Assembly: GCA_945869965.1 (NCBI GenBank)
Contig: CAMBRC010000041.1
Coordinates: forward strand, 1 to 35,701
Source: Asaia bogorensis
Lineage (GTDB): Bacteria > Pseudomonadota > Alphaproteobacteria > Acetobacterales > Acetobacteraceae
Direction: 5' to 3'
Length of the DNA stretch: 35,701 nucleotides
Position 1 is the stretch's first letter, and the number at the start of each line of letters is the position of its first letter. Shown here piece after piece: positions 8,110-16,435 of the stretch. The position numbers and the translations under genes were made by a program. The notes beneath the pieces were generated by a model that saw only the letters and a list, made by a program, of their open reading frames with translations, was not told the DNA's origin and did no database searches.

Positions 8110-9296
8110 CCCCCACGACAGAACAGGGCGTCATCGAAGCCATCCAGCAGGCCCACGCCGCCAACGAACCCCTCGCCATCGCCGGCCGCAACTCCAAACA
8201 GGGCCTCCTCCGCCCCGTCCAAGCCGCCCGCACTCTCTCAACGGCGGCCCTAACCGGCATCACCCTTTACTCCCCCTCCGAGCTCATCATCGCCGCCCGC
8301 GCCGGCACCCTGCTCACCGAAATCGAAGCCGCCCTCGCCGAAAAAGGCCAGCACCTCATCGCCGAACCCCCAGACTTCACCGCCCTGTTCGGCCACGCCC
8401 AACCCCAAACAATCGGCGGCATCGTCGCGGCCAACCTCTCCGGCCCCCGCCGCATCGCCTGGGGCGCCACCCGCGACCACGTCATGGGCGTCCGCGCCAT
8501 CAACGGCACCGGCGAGACCATCCGCTCCGGCGGCCGCGTCCTCAAAAACGTCACCGGCCTCGACCTCTGCAAACTCCTCACCGGCAGCCACGGCACCCTC
8601 GCCGTCCTAACCGAAATCACCCTCAAAGTCCTCCCCGCCCCCGAACAAAGCGCCACCCTGATCCTGCGAAACCTCCCCCCCGCCCAAGCCGTCGCCGCCC
8701 TCTCCGCCGCCCTCGGCTCGCCCTACGCCGTCTCCGCCGCCGCCCACCTCCCCGCCGCCCAAGCCGCCCTCATCCCCGGCATCGGCCCCGGCCCCACCAC
8801 CCTCGCCCGCATCGAAGACTTCGCCCCCTCGGTCACCTACCGCTCAGACCGCCTCCGCACCGACCTCGCCCCCTACGGCAGCGCCGACATCCTCGACCAC
8901 GAGACCTCCCGCCGCGCCTGGGCCGCCATCCGCGACGCCGCCCCCCTCGCCGGCCTCCAAGGTGCCATCTGGCGCCTCTCCGTCCGCCCCTCCCAAGCCC
9001 CCGCCATCGTCCAAACCCTCGAACGCAGCTTCGGCGCCGCCTGGTTCCTCGACTGGGGCGGCGGCCTCATCTGGATCGCCGGCCCCGCCACCACCGAAAC
9101 CCACGCCGAAATCACCGCCGCCGCCCAAGCCGCCAACGGCACCCACACCCTCTTCCGAGCCCCCGAAACCCTCCGCGCCGCCGTCCCCGTCGTCCCGCCG
9201 GAAGCCCCCGCCCTGGCCCGCATCACCCGCAACGTCAAAGCCGCCTTCGACCCGGCGGGCATCCTCAACCCCGGACGCATCCATGCCGGGCTCTAG
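8106..9296 (+). CDS. glcE: Glycolate oxidase subunit GlcE (FAD-binding)
   Basis: This 396-residue subunit has an FAD_binding_4-type domain: LAIAGRNSKQG near the N terminus, then HAQPQTIGGIVAANLSGPRR and NVTGLDLCKLLTGSHG, followed by a C-terminal part ending AAFDPAGILNPGR. GlcE partners GlcD and GlcF in the membrane-associated glycolate oxidase. The ATG at 8106 overlaps the glcD stop. The coding sequence is extremely C-rich on this strand, with CAA/AAA/GAA preferred alongside C-ending codons. The next gene, glcF, is separated by 237 bp that contain a MITE-like element, which breaks what is usually a tight operon. Confidence 0.94.
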   Translation: MTPTTEQGVIEAIQQAHAANEPLAIAGRNSKQGLLRPVQAARTLSTAALTGITLYSPSELIIAARAGTLLTEIEAALAEKGQHLIAEPPDFTALFGHAQPQTIGGIVAANLSGPRRIAWGATRDHVMGVRAINGTGETIRSGGRVLKNVTGLDLCKLLTGSHGTLAVLTEITLKVLPAPEQSATLILRNLPPAQAVAALSAALGSPYAVSAAAHLPAAQAALIPGIGPGPTTLARIEDFAPSVTYRSDRLRTDLAPYGSADILDHETSRRAWAAIRDAAPLAGLQGAIWRLSVRPSQAPAIVQTLERSFGAAWFLDWGGGLIWIAGPATTETHAEITAAAQAANGTHTLFRAPETLRAAVPVVPPEAPALARITRNVKAAFDPAGILNPGRIHAGL

Positions 9297-9318
9297 GCAA
9301 GACAAGCGGCAGCAAAAA

Positions 9319-9497
9319 TCTTCTTTTTGTGAACAAAAAGAAGCAAAAAAACTTCATTCATTAGCTAACGGCGTCATCCTGAGCGCAGCGAAGGACCCAC
9401 GCTTCTTCTTGCCTTCGTCCCACCCACGAAGTCCAACCGCCTCGCCCAGCCCCAACGAATAAAGTTTTTTTGCTTCTTTTTGTTCACAAAAAGAAGA
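9319..9497. mobile_element. MITE-like element, copy 1 (between glcE and glcF)
   Basis: This 179-bp element has perfect 36-bp terminal inverted repeats (9319-9354 and 9462-9497), with similarity continuing about 8 bp further inward. Each terminal repeat is itself a palindrome: CTTCTTTTTGT and ACAAAAAGAAG around a 2-nt centre. The interior carries CCTGAGCGCAGCGAAGGACC, which recurs with small changes in copy 2 in the same orientation. It encodes no protein. No clear target-site duplication was found. It is non-autonomous and AT-rich, unlike its neighbours, and its RNA would fold into a long hairpin within the glc operon. Confidence 0.88.
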
Positions 9498-9533
9498 CCT
9501 CGCTTCCTTCCTTCCTCCCCCGAGGCGCCGCCC

Positions 9534-10841
9534 ATGCAAACCCTCTTCACCGAAGCCCAACTCAAAGACCCAGACATCGCCTCCTCCAACAAGGAGCTGC
9601 GCACCTGCGTCCATTGCGGTTTCTGCACCGCCACCTGCCCGACCTTCGTCCTCCTCGGCGACGAGCTCGACTCCCCCCGCGGCCGCATCTACCTCATCAA
9701 GGACATGCTGGAATCCGCCCGTCCGGCCACCGAGGAAGTCGTCCGCCACGTCGACCGCTGCCTCTCATGCCTCTCCTGCATGACCACCTGCCCCAGCGGC
9801 GTGAACTACATGCACCTGGTCGACCACGCCCGGCACTACATCGAGGCCACCTACAAACGCCCCTGGCCCGAACGCCTCCTGCGCGCCACCCTGGCCAAAA
9901 TCCTGCCCTACCCAAACCGCATGCGCGCCGCCCTCATGGCCGCCCAACTCGCCCGCCCGTTCGGAAAACTGATCCCCGGCCAGTCCATGCTCGCCAAGCG
10001 CCTGCGCGCCATGCTCGCCCTCACCCCCAAGACGATCCCCGCCCGCAGCCACCTCGACGGCGCCCGCATCCACCCCCCCGAAGGCACCAAAAAAGGCCGC
10101 GTCGCCCTCTTGGCCGGCTGCGCCCAACAGGTCCTCGACCCCGAGATCAACAACGCCACCATCCGCCTGCTGACCCGCCTCGGCATCGAAGTCGTCGTCG
10201 CCAACGGGGCAGGGTGCTGCGGCGCCCTCACCCACCACATGGGCCACGCCACCGCCGCCCACGCCAGCGCCGCCGCCAACATCCACGCCTGGACCCGCGA
10301 ATGCGACGCCGAAGGCCTGGACGCTATCATCATCAACACCTCCGGCTGCGGCACCACGGTGAAAGACTACGGCTTCATGTTCCGCACCACCCCCCTCGCC
10401 GAAAAAGCCGCCAAAATCTCAGCCCTCGCCCAAGACATCACCGAGTACCTCGCCAAGATCGACTACACCCCCACCCGCCCCCCCCAAGCCCTGACCGTCG
10501 CCTACCACAGCGCCTGCTCCCTCCAGCACGGCCAGAAAATCACCGCCCAACCCAAGGACCTCCTCCGCAAAGCCGGCTTCCGCGTCGTAGAACCCGCCGA
10601 ACCCCACCTCTGCTGCGGCAGCGCCGGCACCTACAACATGCTCCAGCCCGACATCTCCGCCCGCCTGCGCGACCGCAAACTCGCTAACATCCAAGCCACA
10701 AGCCCCGACCTCATCGCCGCCGGCAATATCGGCTGCATGACCCAACTCGCCGGCGACACGCTCCCCATCGTCCACACAGTGCAACTCCTGGACTGGATGG
10801 CCGGCGGCCCCACGCCCGAAGCGCTGGCCGATCGGCTCTAG
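9534..10841 (+). CDS. glcF: Glycolate oxidase iron-sulfur subunit GlcF
   Basis: A 435-residue subunit that relays electrons from GlcDE to the respiratory chain. Two 4Fe-4S motifs lie at Cys 25/28/31/35 (CVHCGFCTATCP) and 76/79/82/86 (CLSCLSCMTTCP). Two CCG (heterodisulfide reductase-type) domains follow, marked by GAGCCGALTHHMGH and CCGSAGTYNML. The ATG at 9534 gives the natural N terminus; a TTG at 9480 would start inside the MITE terminal repeat and is rejected. The gene is bracketed on both sides by copies of the same MITE-like element, so translation coupling with glcE is lost and its expression depends on readthrough of copy 1 or an unseen promoter. Confidence 0.95.
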   Translation: MQTLFTEAQLKDPDIASSNKELRTCVHCGFCTATCPTFVLLGDELDSPRGRIYLIKDMLESARPATEEVVRHVDRCLSCLSCMTTCPSGVNYMHLVDHARHYIEATYKRPWPERLLRATLAKILPYPNRMRAALMAAQLARPFGKLIPGQSMLAKRLRAMLALTPKTIPARSHLDGARIHPPEGTKKGRVALLAGCAQQVLDPEINNATIRLLTRLGIEVVVANGAGCCGALTHHMGHATAAHASAAANIHAWTRECDAEGLDAIIINTSGCGTTVKDYGFMFRTTPLAEKAAKISALAQDITEYLAKIDYTPTRPPQALTVAYHSACSLQHGQKITAQPKDLLRKAGFRVVEPAEPHLCCGSAGTYNMLQPDISARLRDRKLANIQATSPDLIAAGNIGCMTQLAGDTLPIVHTVQLLDWMAGGPTPEALADRL

Positions 10842-10855
10842 AAAAAATCAGAAGA

Positions 10856-11039
10856 TCTTCTTTTTGTGAACAAAAAGAAGCAAAAAAACTTTATTCATTG
10901 ACCTCCCCCCTTCCCGTCCTCCTGAGCGGAGCGAAGGATCCACGCTTTTTCCTTCCACCACACACATCTGAATTCCGAATTTTAACCCACACCCCATAAA
11001 ATAAAGTTTTTTTGCTTCTTTTTGTTCACAAAAAGAAGA
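10856..11039. mobile_element. MITE-like element, copy 2 (downstream of glcF)
   Basis: This 184-bp element has 36-bp terminal inverted repeats (10856-10891 and 11004-11039) identical base for base to those of copy 1. The interior has CCTGAGCGGAGCGAAGGATC in the same orientation as copy 1; the rest is divergent and AT-rich. The element starts 15 bp after the glcF stop. It has no coding capacity. Confidence 0.88.
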
Positions 11040-11084
11040 CTCTCTTTCTCCCTCGGGAATCAACACCCCACCCACGAAAACCCC

Positions 11085-11113
11085 TTGCAGCGGCAAAATT
11101 AGTCATATAAATT
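11085..11113 (+). promoter_or_regulatory. Weak promoter candidate for the 11121 gene
   Basis: An AT-rich island unlike the surroundings precedes the ATG at 11121. TAAATT (11108-11113) lies 17 bp after TTGCAG (11085-11090); TATAAA at 11106-11111 is an alternative -10. Initiation would then fall within a few bases of the ATG, giving a nearly leaderless mRNA, which fits the absence of a ribosome-binding site. Confidence 0.35.
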
Positions 11114-11120
11114 AACATAA

Positions 11121-11690
11121 ATGTTATTGTTAATCGCCCACCTCACCGAGATCATCACCACCCTGCGGGCGGCCATCGCCGCTTGCGCGCACCCGTTGGT
11201 GCAGCGCGAACCCGCGCGCGCGCCGTTCTTTCTCATCCTGCACAACCGCGTCGGCCGCGCCGCCCGCCTCATCTCCCGCCTTTACACGCTGTGGCAACAG
11301 GGCCGCCTGCCCAAGCCGCGCCCGTCCCAGGCCGGCGCCACCCGCACCCGCACCCGCACCCCGCCGGCCGTCACCTTCCCGCGCGGCCGCGCCTGGCTGG
11401 TCCGCATTGGCGGCTACCGCATCGCCGCCAGCGGCAGCCACCTCCAGTATTTCCTCCAGCGCGAGGACCTCCCGGAATTCCTCGCCGCCGCCCCGCAAGC
11501 CCTGCGCCACTTGCGCCCGCTCTGCCAGATGCTCGGCGCCGACCTCCCAGCCGCCTTGCAACCGCCTAAACCGCCCGCGCGCCCGCGGATCAAACCGCCG
11601 AGGCCCGCGCCGCCCACCGGCACCCCCGACCGCCCGATCCCGCGCAACATCCTCGCCGCCGCCCGCGCCTGGCGCCGCCGCTATGGGTGA
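11121..11690 (+). CDS. Basic, proline-rich protein of unknown function
   Basis: A 189-residue protein that I do not recognise as a named family. It has an N-terminal helical part (about 1-60), a Thr/Arg-rich low-complexity linker (TRTRTRT near 75), a compact middle (about 85-140, with GRAWLVRIGGYRIAASGSHLQYFL and LRPLCQMLGADLP) and a Pro/Arg-rich tail ending AARAWRRRYG. The pattern recalls lineage-specific hypothetical proteins of Acetobacteraceae, from memory only. No ribosome site precedes the ATG; the AT-rich promoter-like stretch lies directly upstream. It follows the second MITE copy, so it may be part of an accessory insertion or simply an orphan gene. High basic charge could indicate nucleic-acid contact, but there is no motif to support this. 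Confidence 0.65.
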   Translation: MLLLIAHLTEIITTLRAAIAACAHPLVQREPARAPFFLILHNRVGRAARLISRLYTLWQQGRLPKPRPSQAGATRTRTRTPPAVTFPRGRAWLVRIGGYRIAASGSHLQYFLQREDLPEFLAAAPQALRHLRPLCQMLGADLPAALQPPKPPARPRIKPPRPAPPTGTPDRPIPRNILAAARAWRRRYG

Positions 11691-11814
11691 GCTGGAACGC
11701 CGGAATCCGACCATTATGTTCCGTAACAGGACCATTCCGACAACATGTCATAAAATCACTGCCAATCGCCGTTTCCCATTGCACCCCCGCCCCCCAACCC
11801 GGCATCCTCTCCCC

Positions 11815-12378
11815 ATGCGATACATGCTTCTCCTCGCCGCCCTCCTCGCCCCCCTCCCGGCGCTGGCCCAGTCCGCGCCGGCACGCCCCGACGCCCGGCG
11901 CGCCGAAACCGACGCCCTGCTCGATGCCTTGAAAAAAGCCGAAACCGAGCAAGCCGCCGCCAGCTTCGAGGGCAAGCTCCGCGAATCCTGGCTCCGCGCC
12001 GGCGCCCCCGTCGCCGCCCTGCTGCTCAACAAGGGCACCAGGAACCTGCGCAACAGCACCGAGGACGAGGCGCTCGACGATTTCGACGCCGCCCTGCTGA
12101 TCGACCCCACCTACATGGAGGCTTACAATCGCCGCGCCATGGCCCGCGCCGCCCTCGGCGATTACCGCGGCGCCCTGGCCGATATCCAGGAAGTGTTGAC
12201 CCGCGAACCCCGCCATTTCGGCGCCCTGCAAACTCTTTCCCGCATCGCCGAGGCCCGCGACGACGCCACCGGCGCCCTGCAAGCCTGGGAAAAAGTCATC
12301 GACCTCGCCCCCAACCTGCCCGGTGCGCAGGAGCGCCTGAAAACCCTGCGCACCAAGGCCCAAGGAGAGGAGAGCTAA
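11815..12378 (+). CDS. Secreted tetratricopeptide-repeat protein
   Basis: A 187-residue protein with a signal peptide (MRYMLLLAALLAPLPALAQS, likely cut after Ala 18) and about three TPR units between residues 65 and 175: one ending DDFDAALLIDP, one with YNRRAMARAALGDYRGALADIQEVL, and one with AWEKVIDLAP. TPR modules mediate protein-protein contacts, here presumably in the periplasm. The ATG at 11815 is chosen because it opens the signal peptide; the open frame continues upstream without meaning. It converges with the sugar transferase gene, 14 bp apart. Partner unknown. Confidence 0.85.
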   Translation: MRYMLLLAALLAPLPALAQSAPARPDARRAETDALLDALKKAETEQAAASFEGKLRESWLRAGAPVAALLLNKGTRNLRNSTEDEALDDFDAALLIDPTYMEAYNRRAMARAALGDYRGALADIQEVLTREPRHFGALQTLSRIAEARDDATGALQAWEKVIDLAPNLPGAQERLKTLRTKAQGEES

Positions 12379-12392
12379 CGAGGAGTCGTGAC

Positions 12393-13787
12393 CTACCGCG
12401 CCCCCGCCGCGCCGGGAAACAACACCACCCGCAAGGTCTGCATGATGATCAACAGGTCGAACACCACGGAAAAATTCTTCACATAGTAAAGGTCATACCC
12501 CAGCTTCGCCCGCGTATCCTCGATCGAGGCACCATAGGGATAGTTGACCTGCGCCCACCCCGTCAGCCCCGCCTTCACCGTATGCCGCTCGTCGTAGAGT
12601 GGGATCTTCTCGATCAGCTCGACAATGAACTCCGGCCGCTCCGGCCGCGGCCCCACCAATGACATCTCACCGCGCAAGACGTTGAAAAGCTGCGGTATCT
12701 CGTCGATCCGCGTATGCCGCAAGAACCGCCCAACCCGCGTCACCCTGCTATCCCCGGCCGCCGCCCAAACCGCCCCCTCACGCTCGGCGTCCACCCCCAT
12801 GGTGCGGAGCTTGAGAATGCGAAACTGCCGCCCGCCCTGCGTCACCCGCGTCTGCGCATAGAACACCGGCCCGCCATCCCCCAGCCTGATCGCAATCGCC
12901 GCCGGCACCAGCAGAAAACTGCCAAATGCCAGGATCACCACGCTCACCGCCAGGTCCAGCACCCGCTTCAGGCCTCGGTCCAGCGGCCCGAACTGATACC
13001 CGTCGGAATACAGGAACCACCCCAACTCCATATACGCCAGGTCCACCCGCCTTGCCTCGTGCTCGACAAACTCCAGATGCTGCAGCACCGGAAACCCGTT
13101 TTTCTTGCAATCCAGCAACCGCTCCAGCCGCATCCCCCGCCGCTCATCCGGCGCCACCACGATCAGATCCACGTCATGCGCCAACGCGAGTTGCAGGTAG
13201 TTGCTGTCATTGGCCACCACCACCGTCTGCTGGGCCGAGCGGCCGAGATCGGCCTCCCGCATCCCCAATGCCGGCTCATGCACAAACACCACATCGAAAT
13301 GCGGATCGCTGCCGTGCTGGCTGACCATCGCCATCAGCTCCGCCGCCCGCCGCCCGGCGCCGATCACCATGATCCGCCGCCGGAACACCCCGCCCCGCAA
13401 CAGCATGAACAACCCAACCCGGGCAATCGCCGCACTCGCCGCAAACCCCAGCATCGCCGCCGCGGACACATTCGCCGCATCCACCGCCCCGCCGGCGATC
13501 ATCTGCACCACATGGGCCCCCAGCACCGCCAGCCCCACCACCAGCGGCAGCCGGATCAACGTCCGCCGCGTCGACAGGATCGCATCGCGCCGGTACAGCC
13601 CCATCGCATACAACAGGCTCAGCTGCGCCAGCGGATAGGCCAGCAGCAGGGGATCGAGCAACAACCCCGCCCACGCCTGCGGTCCAACGCTCCACAGCAG
13701 CATCGGCCAGGTGGGAACGAGCAACAACAGGTCAAGTCCGAACAGGACAGCACCGCTGCGCGACAGCAGCGCCTTCAACGATCGCAT
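12393..13787 (-). CDS. Polyprenyl-phosphate sugar-1-phosphate transferase (exopolysaccharide type)
   Basis: This 464-residue membrane protein belongs to the WbaP/GumD/EpsB-like bacterial sugar transferase family, which starts polysaccharide repeat synthesis by transferring a sugar-1-phosphate to undecaprenyl phosphate. Several N-terminal membrane helices are followed by a Rossmann-like CoA-binding-type domain (RRRIMVIGAGRRAAEL near 135-150). The C-terminal catalytic domain begins with a membrane helix (KRVLDLAVSVVILAFGSFLL) and has KLRTM, DEIPQLFNVLRGEMSLVGPRPERPEF and GLTGWAQVNYPYG, all diagnostic. No other polysaccharide genes are adjacent, so the sugar and polymer are unknown. It lies 78 bp downstream of the motor-like gene cluster on the same strand and could be read through from it. 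Confidence 0.93.
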   Translation of the reverse strand: MRSLKALLSRSGAVLFGLDLLLLVPTWPMLLWSVGPQAWAGLLLDPLLLAYPLAQLSLLYAMGLYRRDAILSTRRTLIRLPLVVGLAVLGAHVVQMIAGGAVDAANVSAAAMLGFAASAAIARVGLFMLLRGGVFRRRIMVIGAGRRAAELMAMVSQHGSDPHFDVVFVHEPALGMREADLGRSAQQTVVVANDSNYLQLALAHDVDLIVVAPDERRGMRLERLLDCKKNGFPVLQHLEFVEHEARRVDLAYMELGWFLYSDGYQFGPLDRGLKRVLDLAVSVVILAFGSFLLVPAAIAIRLGDGGPVFYAQTRVTQGGRQFRILKLRTMGVDAEREGAVWAAAGDSRVTRVGRFLRHTRIDEIPQLFNVLRGEMSLVGPRPERPEFIVELIEKIPLYDERHTVKAGLTGWAQVNYPYGASIEDTRAKLGYDLYYVKNFSVVFDLLIIMQTLRVVLFPGAAGAR

Positions 13788-13865
13788 GCCGTCAACTCCA
13801 GTCGCCGCGTTTCACCGCCGAGAATACCGCTCAACGGTGAACAACGGGTTGACCGGCCGCCGGTC

Positions 13866-15266
13866 TCACCGGTCGGTAAGGCGCAATTCAATACGCCGGT
13901 TTCGGGCATAGGCATCAGACGAGTCGCCACTGTCCAAGGGCTGGTTTTCGCCGAACCCCGTCGCCGCCAGCCGGTTGGCCGGAATGCCGGCCAGCGCCAA
14001 CAGCTTCACCACCGTGATCGCCCGGCTGGCCGACAATTCCCAGTTGCTGGCGAACCGGGCGCCGGCCACCGGCTGGCGGTCGGCATGGCCGTCCACCCGC
14101 AGGATCCAGTTCACATCGGCCGGAATGGCACCGGCGACCTCGCGCAAGGTATCCGCCAGCCGGAACATCTGCTCCATCCCCGCCGGGGTCAGTTCGGCGC
14201 TGCCGACCGGAAACAACACCTCGCTTTGGAAGACGAAGCGGTCGCCCACCACCTGCACCCCCGCCCGGTTGGCCAGGACCTCGCGCAGCCGGCCGAAGAA
14301 CTCGCTGCGATAGCCCTGCAACTCCTCGACCTTCTGCGCCAGTGCGGCGTTCAGTCGCTGGCCCAGATTGGTGATCTGCACATCCTTGTCGCGCGCCGAA
14401 GTCTCGGATGCCTCCAGCGCCCGCCCGGCCGCGGCCAACTGGGTGCGCAACTCGTCCATCTGCCGGTTCAACAGCGCGATCTGCGCCCGGGCGGACTCGC
14501 CCAGCCGGCGCTCATCGGCCAGTTGTGCGGCCACCGCCGCGCGCTGTTGCGCATCTGTGGTCGCCCGCGCCGCCGCGGCACCGGCCTGTTTCTCCAACTC
14601 GTCGCGCAAGGCGGTAAGTGCCCGCATCTGCTCGGCCATGCGCGCGAGATCGGACAGCCGCGCTTCGATGGTCGCCCGATCGGCGCGGATGGTGCGGTCC
14701 ATCGCCTCGGCCTGGGCCTGCATCTCGGCGACGCGGGCCCGGGCCGCCGCCGCTTCCTGGGCCGCCGCCTGGGCCGAGGTGTCGGCTTGGCGGGCGATAT
14801 CGGCGCCCTGGGCCATCTGTTGCGTGGTGCGCGCCTGCGCCGCTTGCATCAGTGTTTCGGCATCAGCCAGCCGCCCGGCCAGCCGGTCGCGCTCGGCTCG
14901 TGCCGCGTCGCGTTCGCCCTCGGCGCGCTGCTGCCCCGTGCGAAGCCCCGCCAGTTGCTGCGCCAGCGTGTCGCGCGCCGTCGCCGCGCTGGTCAGGTCG
15001 CGATTGAGCTGTGCCATCGCCAGGCGCAATTCGCCGGCCTGGCTGCGCTCCAGCGACAGCAAATCCGACAACTCGCTGATTTGACGGTTCACCCGGTCGA
15101 GCGCCCGGTCGCGCCCGGTCAACGCCACGGACAGGAAAGCCTGACCCAGCACGAACACCAGCAGCACGAAGATGATGACCATCAGCAGCGTCGACAGCGC
15201 GTCGACATAGCCGGGCCAGGGGTTCAGCCCTTCGCCGTTGCCTGAGTTGCGTCGGCGCAATGCCAT
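13866..15266 (-). CDS. MotB-like membrane protein with long coiled coil and OmpA peptidoglycan-binding domain
   Basis: A 466-residue protein. One N-terminal membrane helix carries an acidic residue at its start (PGYVDALSTLLMVIIFVLLVF), the position of the proton-carrying Asp of MotB/ExbD/TolR stators. Residues about 55-300 form a long Gln/Ala/Glu/Arg-rich coiled coil. Residues about 325-466 are an OmpA-type domain (RVDGHADRQP, SASRAITVVKLL, GFGENQPL, NRRIELRL) that binds peptidoglycan. It begins 17 bp after the channel gene stop. Together with that gene it makes a MotAB/TolQR-like proton-driven unit anchored to the cell wall. Unlike flagellar MotB it has a very long periplasmic coiled coil. 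The driven process is unknown. Confidence 0.88.
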   Translation of the reverse strand: MALRRRNSGNGEGLNPWPGYVDALSTLLMVIIFVLLVFVLGQAFLSVALTGRDRALDRVNRQISELSDLLSLERSQAGELRLAMAQLNRDLTSAATARDTLAQQLAGLRTGQQRAEGERDAARAERDRLAGRLADAETLMQAAQARTTQQMAQGADIARQADTSAQAAAQEAAAARARVAEMQAQAEAMDRTIRADRATIEARLSDLARMAEQMRALTALRDELEKQAGAAAARATTDAQQRAAVAAQLADERRLGESARAQIALLNRQMDELRTQLAAAGRALEASETSARDKDVQITNLGQRLNAALAQKVEELQGYRSEFFGRLREVLANRAGVQVVGDRFVFQSEVLFPVGSAELTPAGMEQMFRLADTLREVAGAIPADVNWILRVDGHADRQPVAGARFASNWELSASRAITVVKLLALAGIPANRLAATGFGENQPLDSGDSSDAYARNRRIELRLTDR

Positions 15267-15283
15267 GGTTTAACGCGCCCCGA

Positions 15284-16435
15284 TCATCGTGGGGGCTCGG
15301 CGGCGAGGGCCGCGATGGTGCGGGTGAGAATCTTGATCTCGTTGCGCAATTCGGCGGTGGACTGGCTGCGGCCCTGCTCGTTCTCGGATAACAGGCGTTG
15401 CAGGGTCAATTCGATATTGCGCAGGTGGCCGCGCGCCACGTCGTCGCCGGTGGTCTCGCGGGTGTCGGCCAGCCGGGCCAGGGCGGGGCCGAGCAATTGC
15501 TGGCTTTCGGCAATGCGCAGCATCAATTGCTGGTTGGCGCGCATCGTGTCCGACAGCGCGCCGAGACGTTCGGTGAGGCTGAGGATCGCATTGGTGCCCT
15601 CCCGTCGATCATCCTCGCCGCGCGACAGGGTGCGTTGCAGCCCCTCCATGTTCTCGGCCGTCTGTTCCAGCAGCGCCTGGACATAGACCGGGATCGAGCC
15701 CTCGCCCTCGCCGCCCAGCACGCCGGAGGAGACGCGGGTCAGGCTGGCCAGCCATTCTTCCAATTCGTTGTAGAAGCGGTTCTGCGCCTGGCCGGCGGTG
15801 AGGTCGAGGAAGCCCAGTACCAATGAGCCGGCCAGCCCGAGCATCGAGGCGGAGAACGCCGTGCCCATGCCGCGCAATGGCTTGCCCAGCCCGGTCTTCA
15901 ATTGTTCGAACAGTGCGTTGATGTCGCCGGAGCCCACCGACATGCCGGCGATCACGTCGGACACCGAGGCAATCGTCAGCAACAGACCCCAGAAGGTGCC
16001 GAGCAGCCCCAGGAAGATCAGCAACCCGATCATATATCGGGAAAGTTCCCGGCTCTCGTCCAGGCGCGAGGCGATGGTGTCGAGCATTGAGCGCATCGCC
16101 TGGGACGAGATGGTGAAGCGGCCGCCATCGGTGCGGCGTTGATCGCGGGCGGCGAGCATGCTGACCATCGGGGCGAGCAGCTTGGGCGTCGGCAGGGCGG
16201 CGAGGCTTGGGCGGTTGCGCTGGAAGGTTTCGAGCCAGCGTACTTCCGGGGCGAGGCGCACCACCTGGCGGATGTTCCAGAAGATGCCGCCGAGCAGCAC
16301 CGCGGCGATCACCGCGTTGAGCAGCGGGTTGGCGGTGAAGGCCACCACCAGTTCGCCGGCCAGCAGCGCGGTGACGCCGGTTACCAGCACGAGGAAGATG
16401 ATCATCCGGATCAGGAAGACGGTCGGGCGCGTCAT
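15284..16435 (-). CDS. MotA/TolQ/ExbB family proton-channel protein
   Basis: A 383-residue inner-membrane protein. Two helices lie near the N terminus (residues about 8-30 and 38-56), and the family hallmark GLLIFLGLLGTFWGLLLTIASV is in the third (about 140-165), with a fourth near 195-220 (GTAFSASMLGLAGSLVLGFLDL). The C-terminal 150 residues are soluble and predicted helical or coiled coil. Such proteins form pentameric proton channels with a MotB/ExbD/TolR-type partner, here the next gene. Its ATG overlaps the stop of the upstream OmpA-like gene by 4 bp. It is longer than TolQ/ExbB (about 230-250) because of the C-terminal extension. Confidence 0.9.
   Translation of the reverse strand: MTRPTVFLIRMIIFLVLVTGVTALLAGELVVAFTANPLLNAVIAAVLLGGIFWNIRQVVRLAPEVRWLETFQRNRPSLAALPTPKLLAPMVSMLAARDQRRTDGGRFTISSQAMRSMLDTIASRLDESRELSRYMIGLLIFLGLLGTFWGLLLTIASVSDVIAGMSVGSGDINALFEQLKTGLGKPLRGMGTAFSASMLGLAGSLVLGFLDLTAGQAQNRFYNELEEWLASLTRVSSGVLGGEGEGSIPVYVQALLEQTAENMEGLQRTLSRGEDDRREGTNAILSLTERLGALSDTMRANQQLMLRIAESQQLLGPALARLADTRETTGDDVARGHLRNIELTLQRLLSENEQGRSQSTAELRNEIKILTRTIAALAAEPPR

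Noticed and set aside
9480-9533. Upstream TTG start for glcF
   Set aside because: It lies inside the terminal repeat of the MITE-like element and adds a basic segment foreign to GlcF.
9319-11039. CRISPR-like array because of repeated palindromic 24-mers
   Set aside because: Only four copies, arranged as inverted pairs around two related interiors and separated by a gene; no spacers of uniform length and no cas genes.
13788-13865. Replication origin at the skew switch
   Set aside because: The short gap is not AT-rich and has no visible DnaA boxes, and no origin-linked genes are in the window.
12714-15245. An 843-codon open frame on the plus strand opposite the sugar transferase and MotB-like genes
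   Set aside because: It is His/Arg/Pro/Gln-rich with no domain pattern, spans two well-supported opposite-strand genes and their gap, and follows from high GC suppressing stops.
13866-16435. Zorya (ZorAB) anti-phage defence
   Set aside because: Channel and OmpA-type partner resemble ZorA/ZorB in architecture, but no ZorC, ZorD or ZorE effector gene is adjacent; neighbours are housekeeping and polysaccharide genes.
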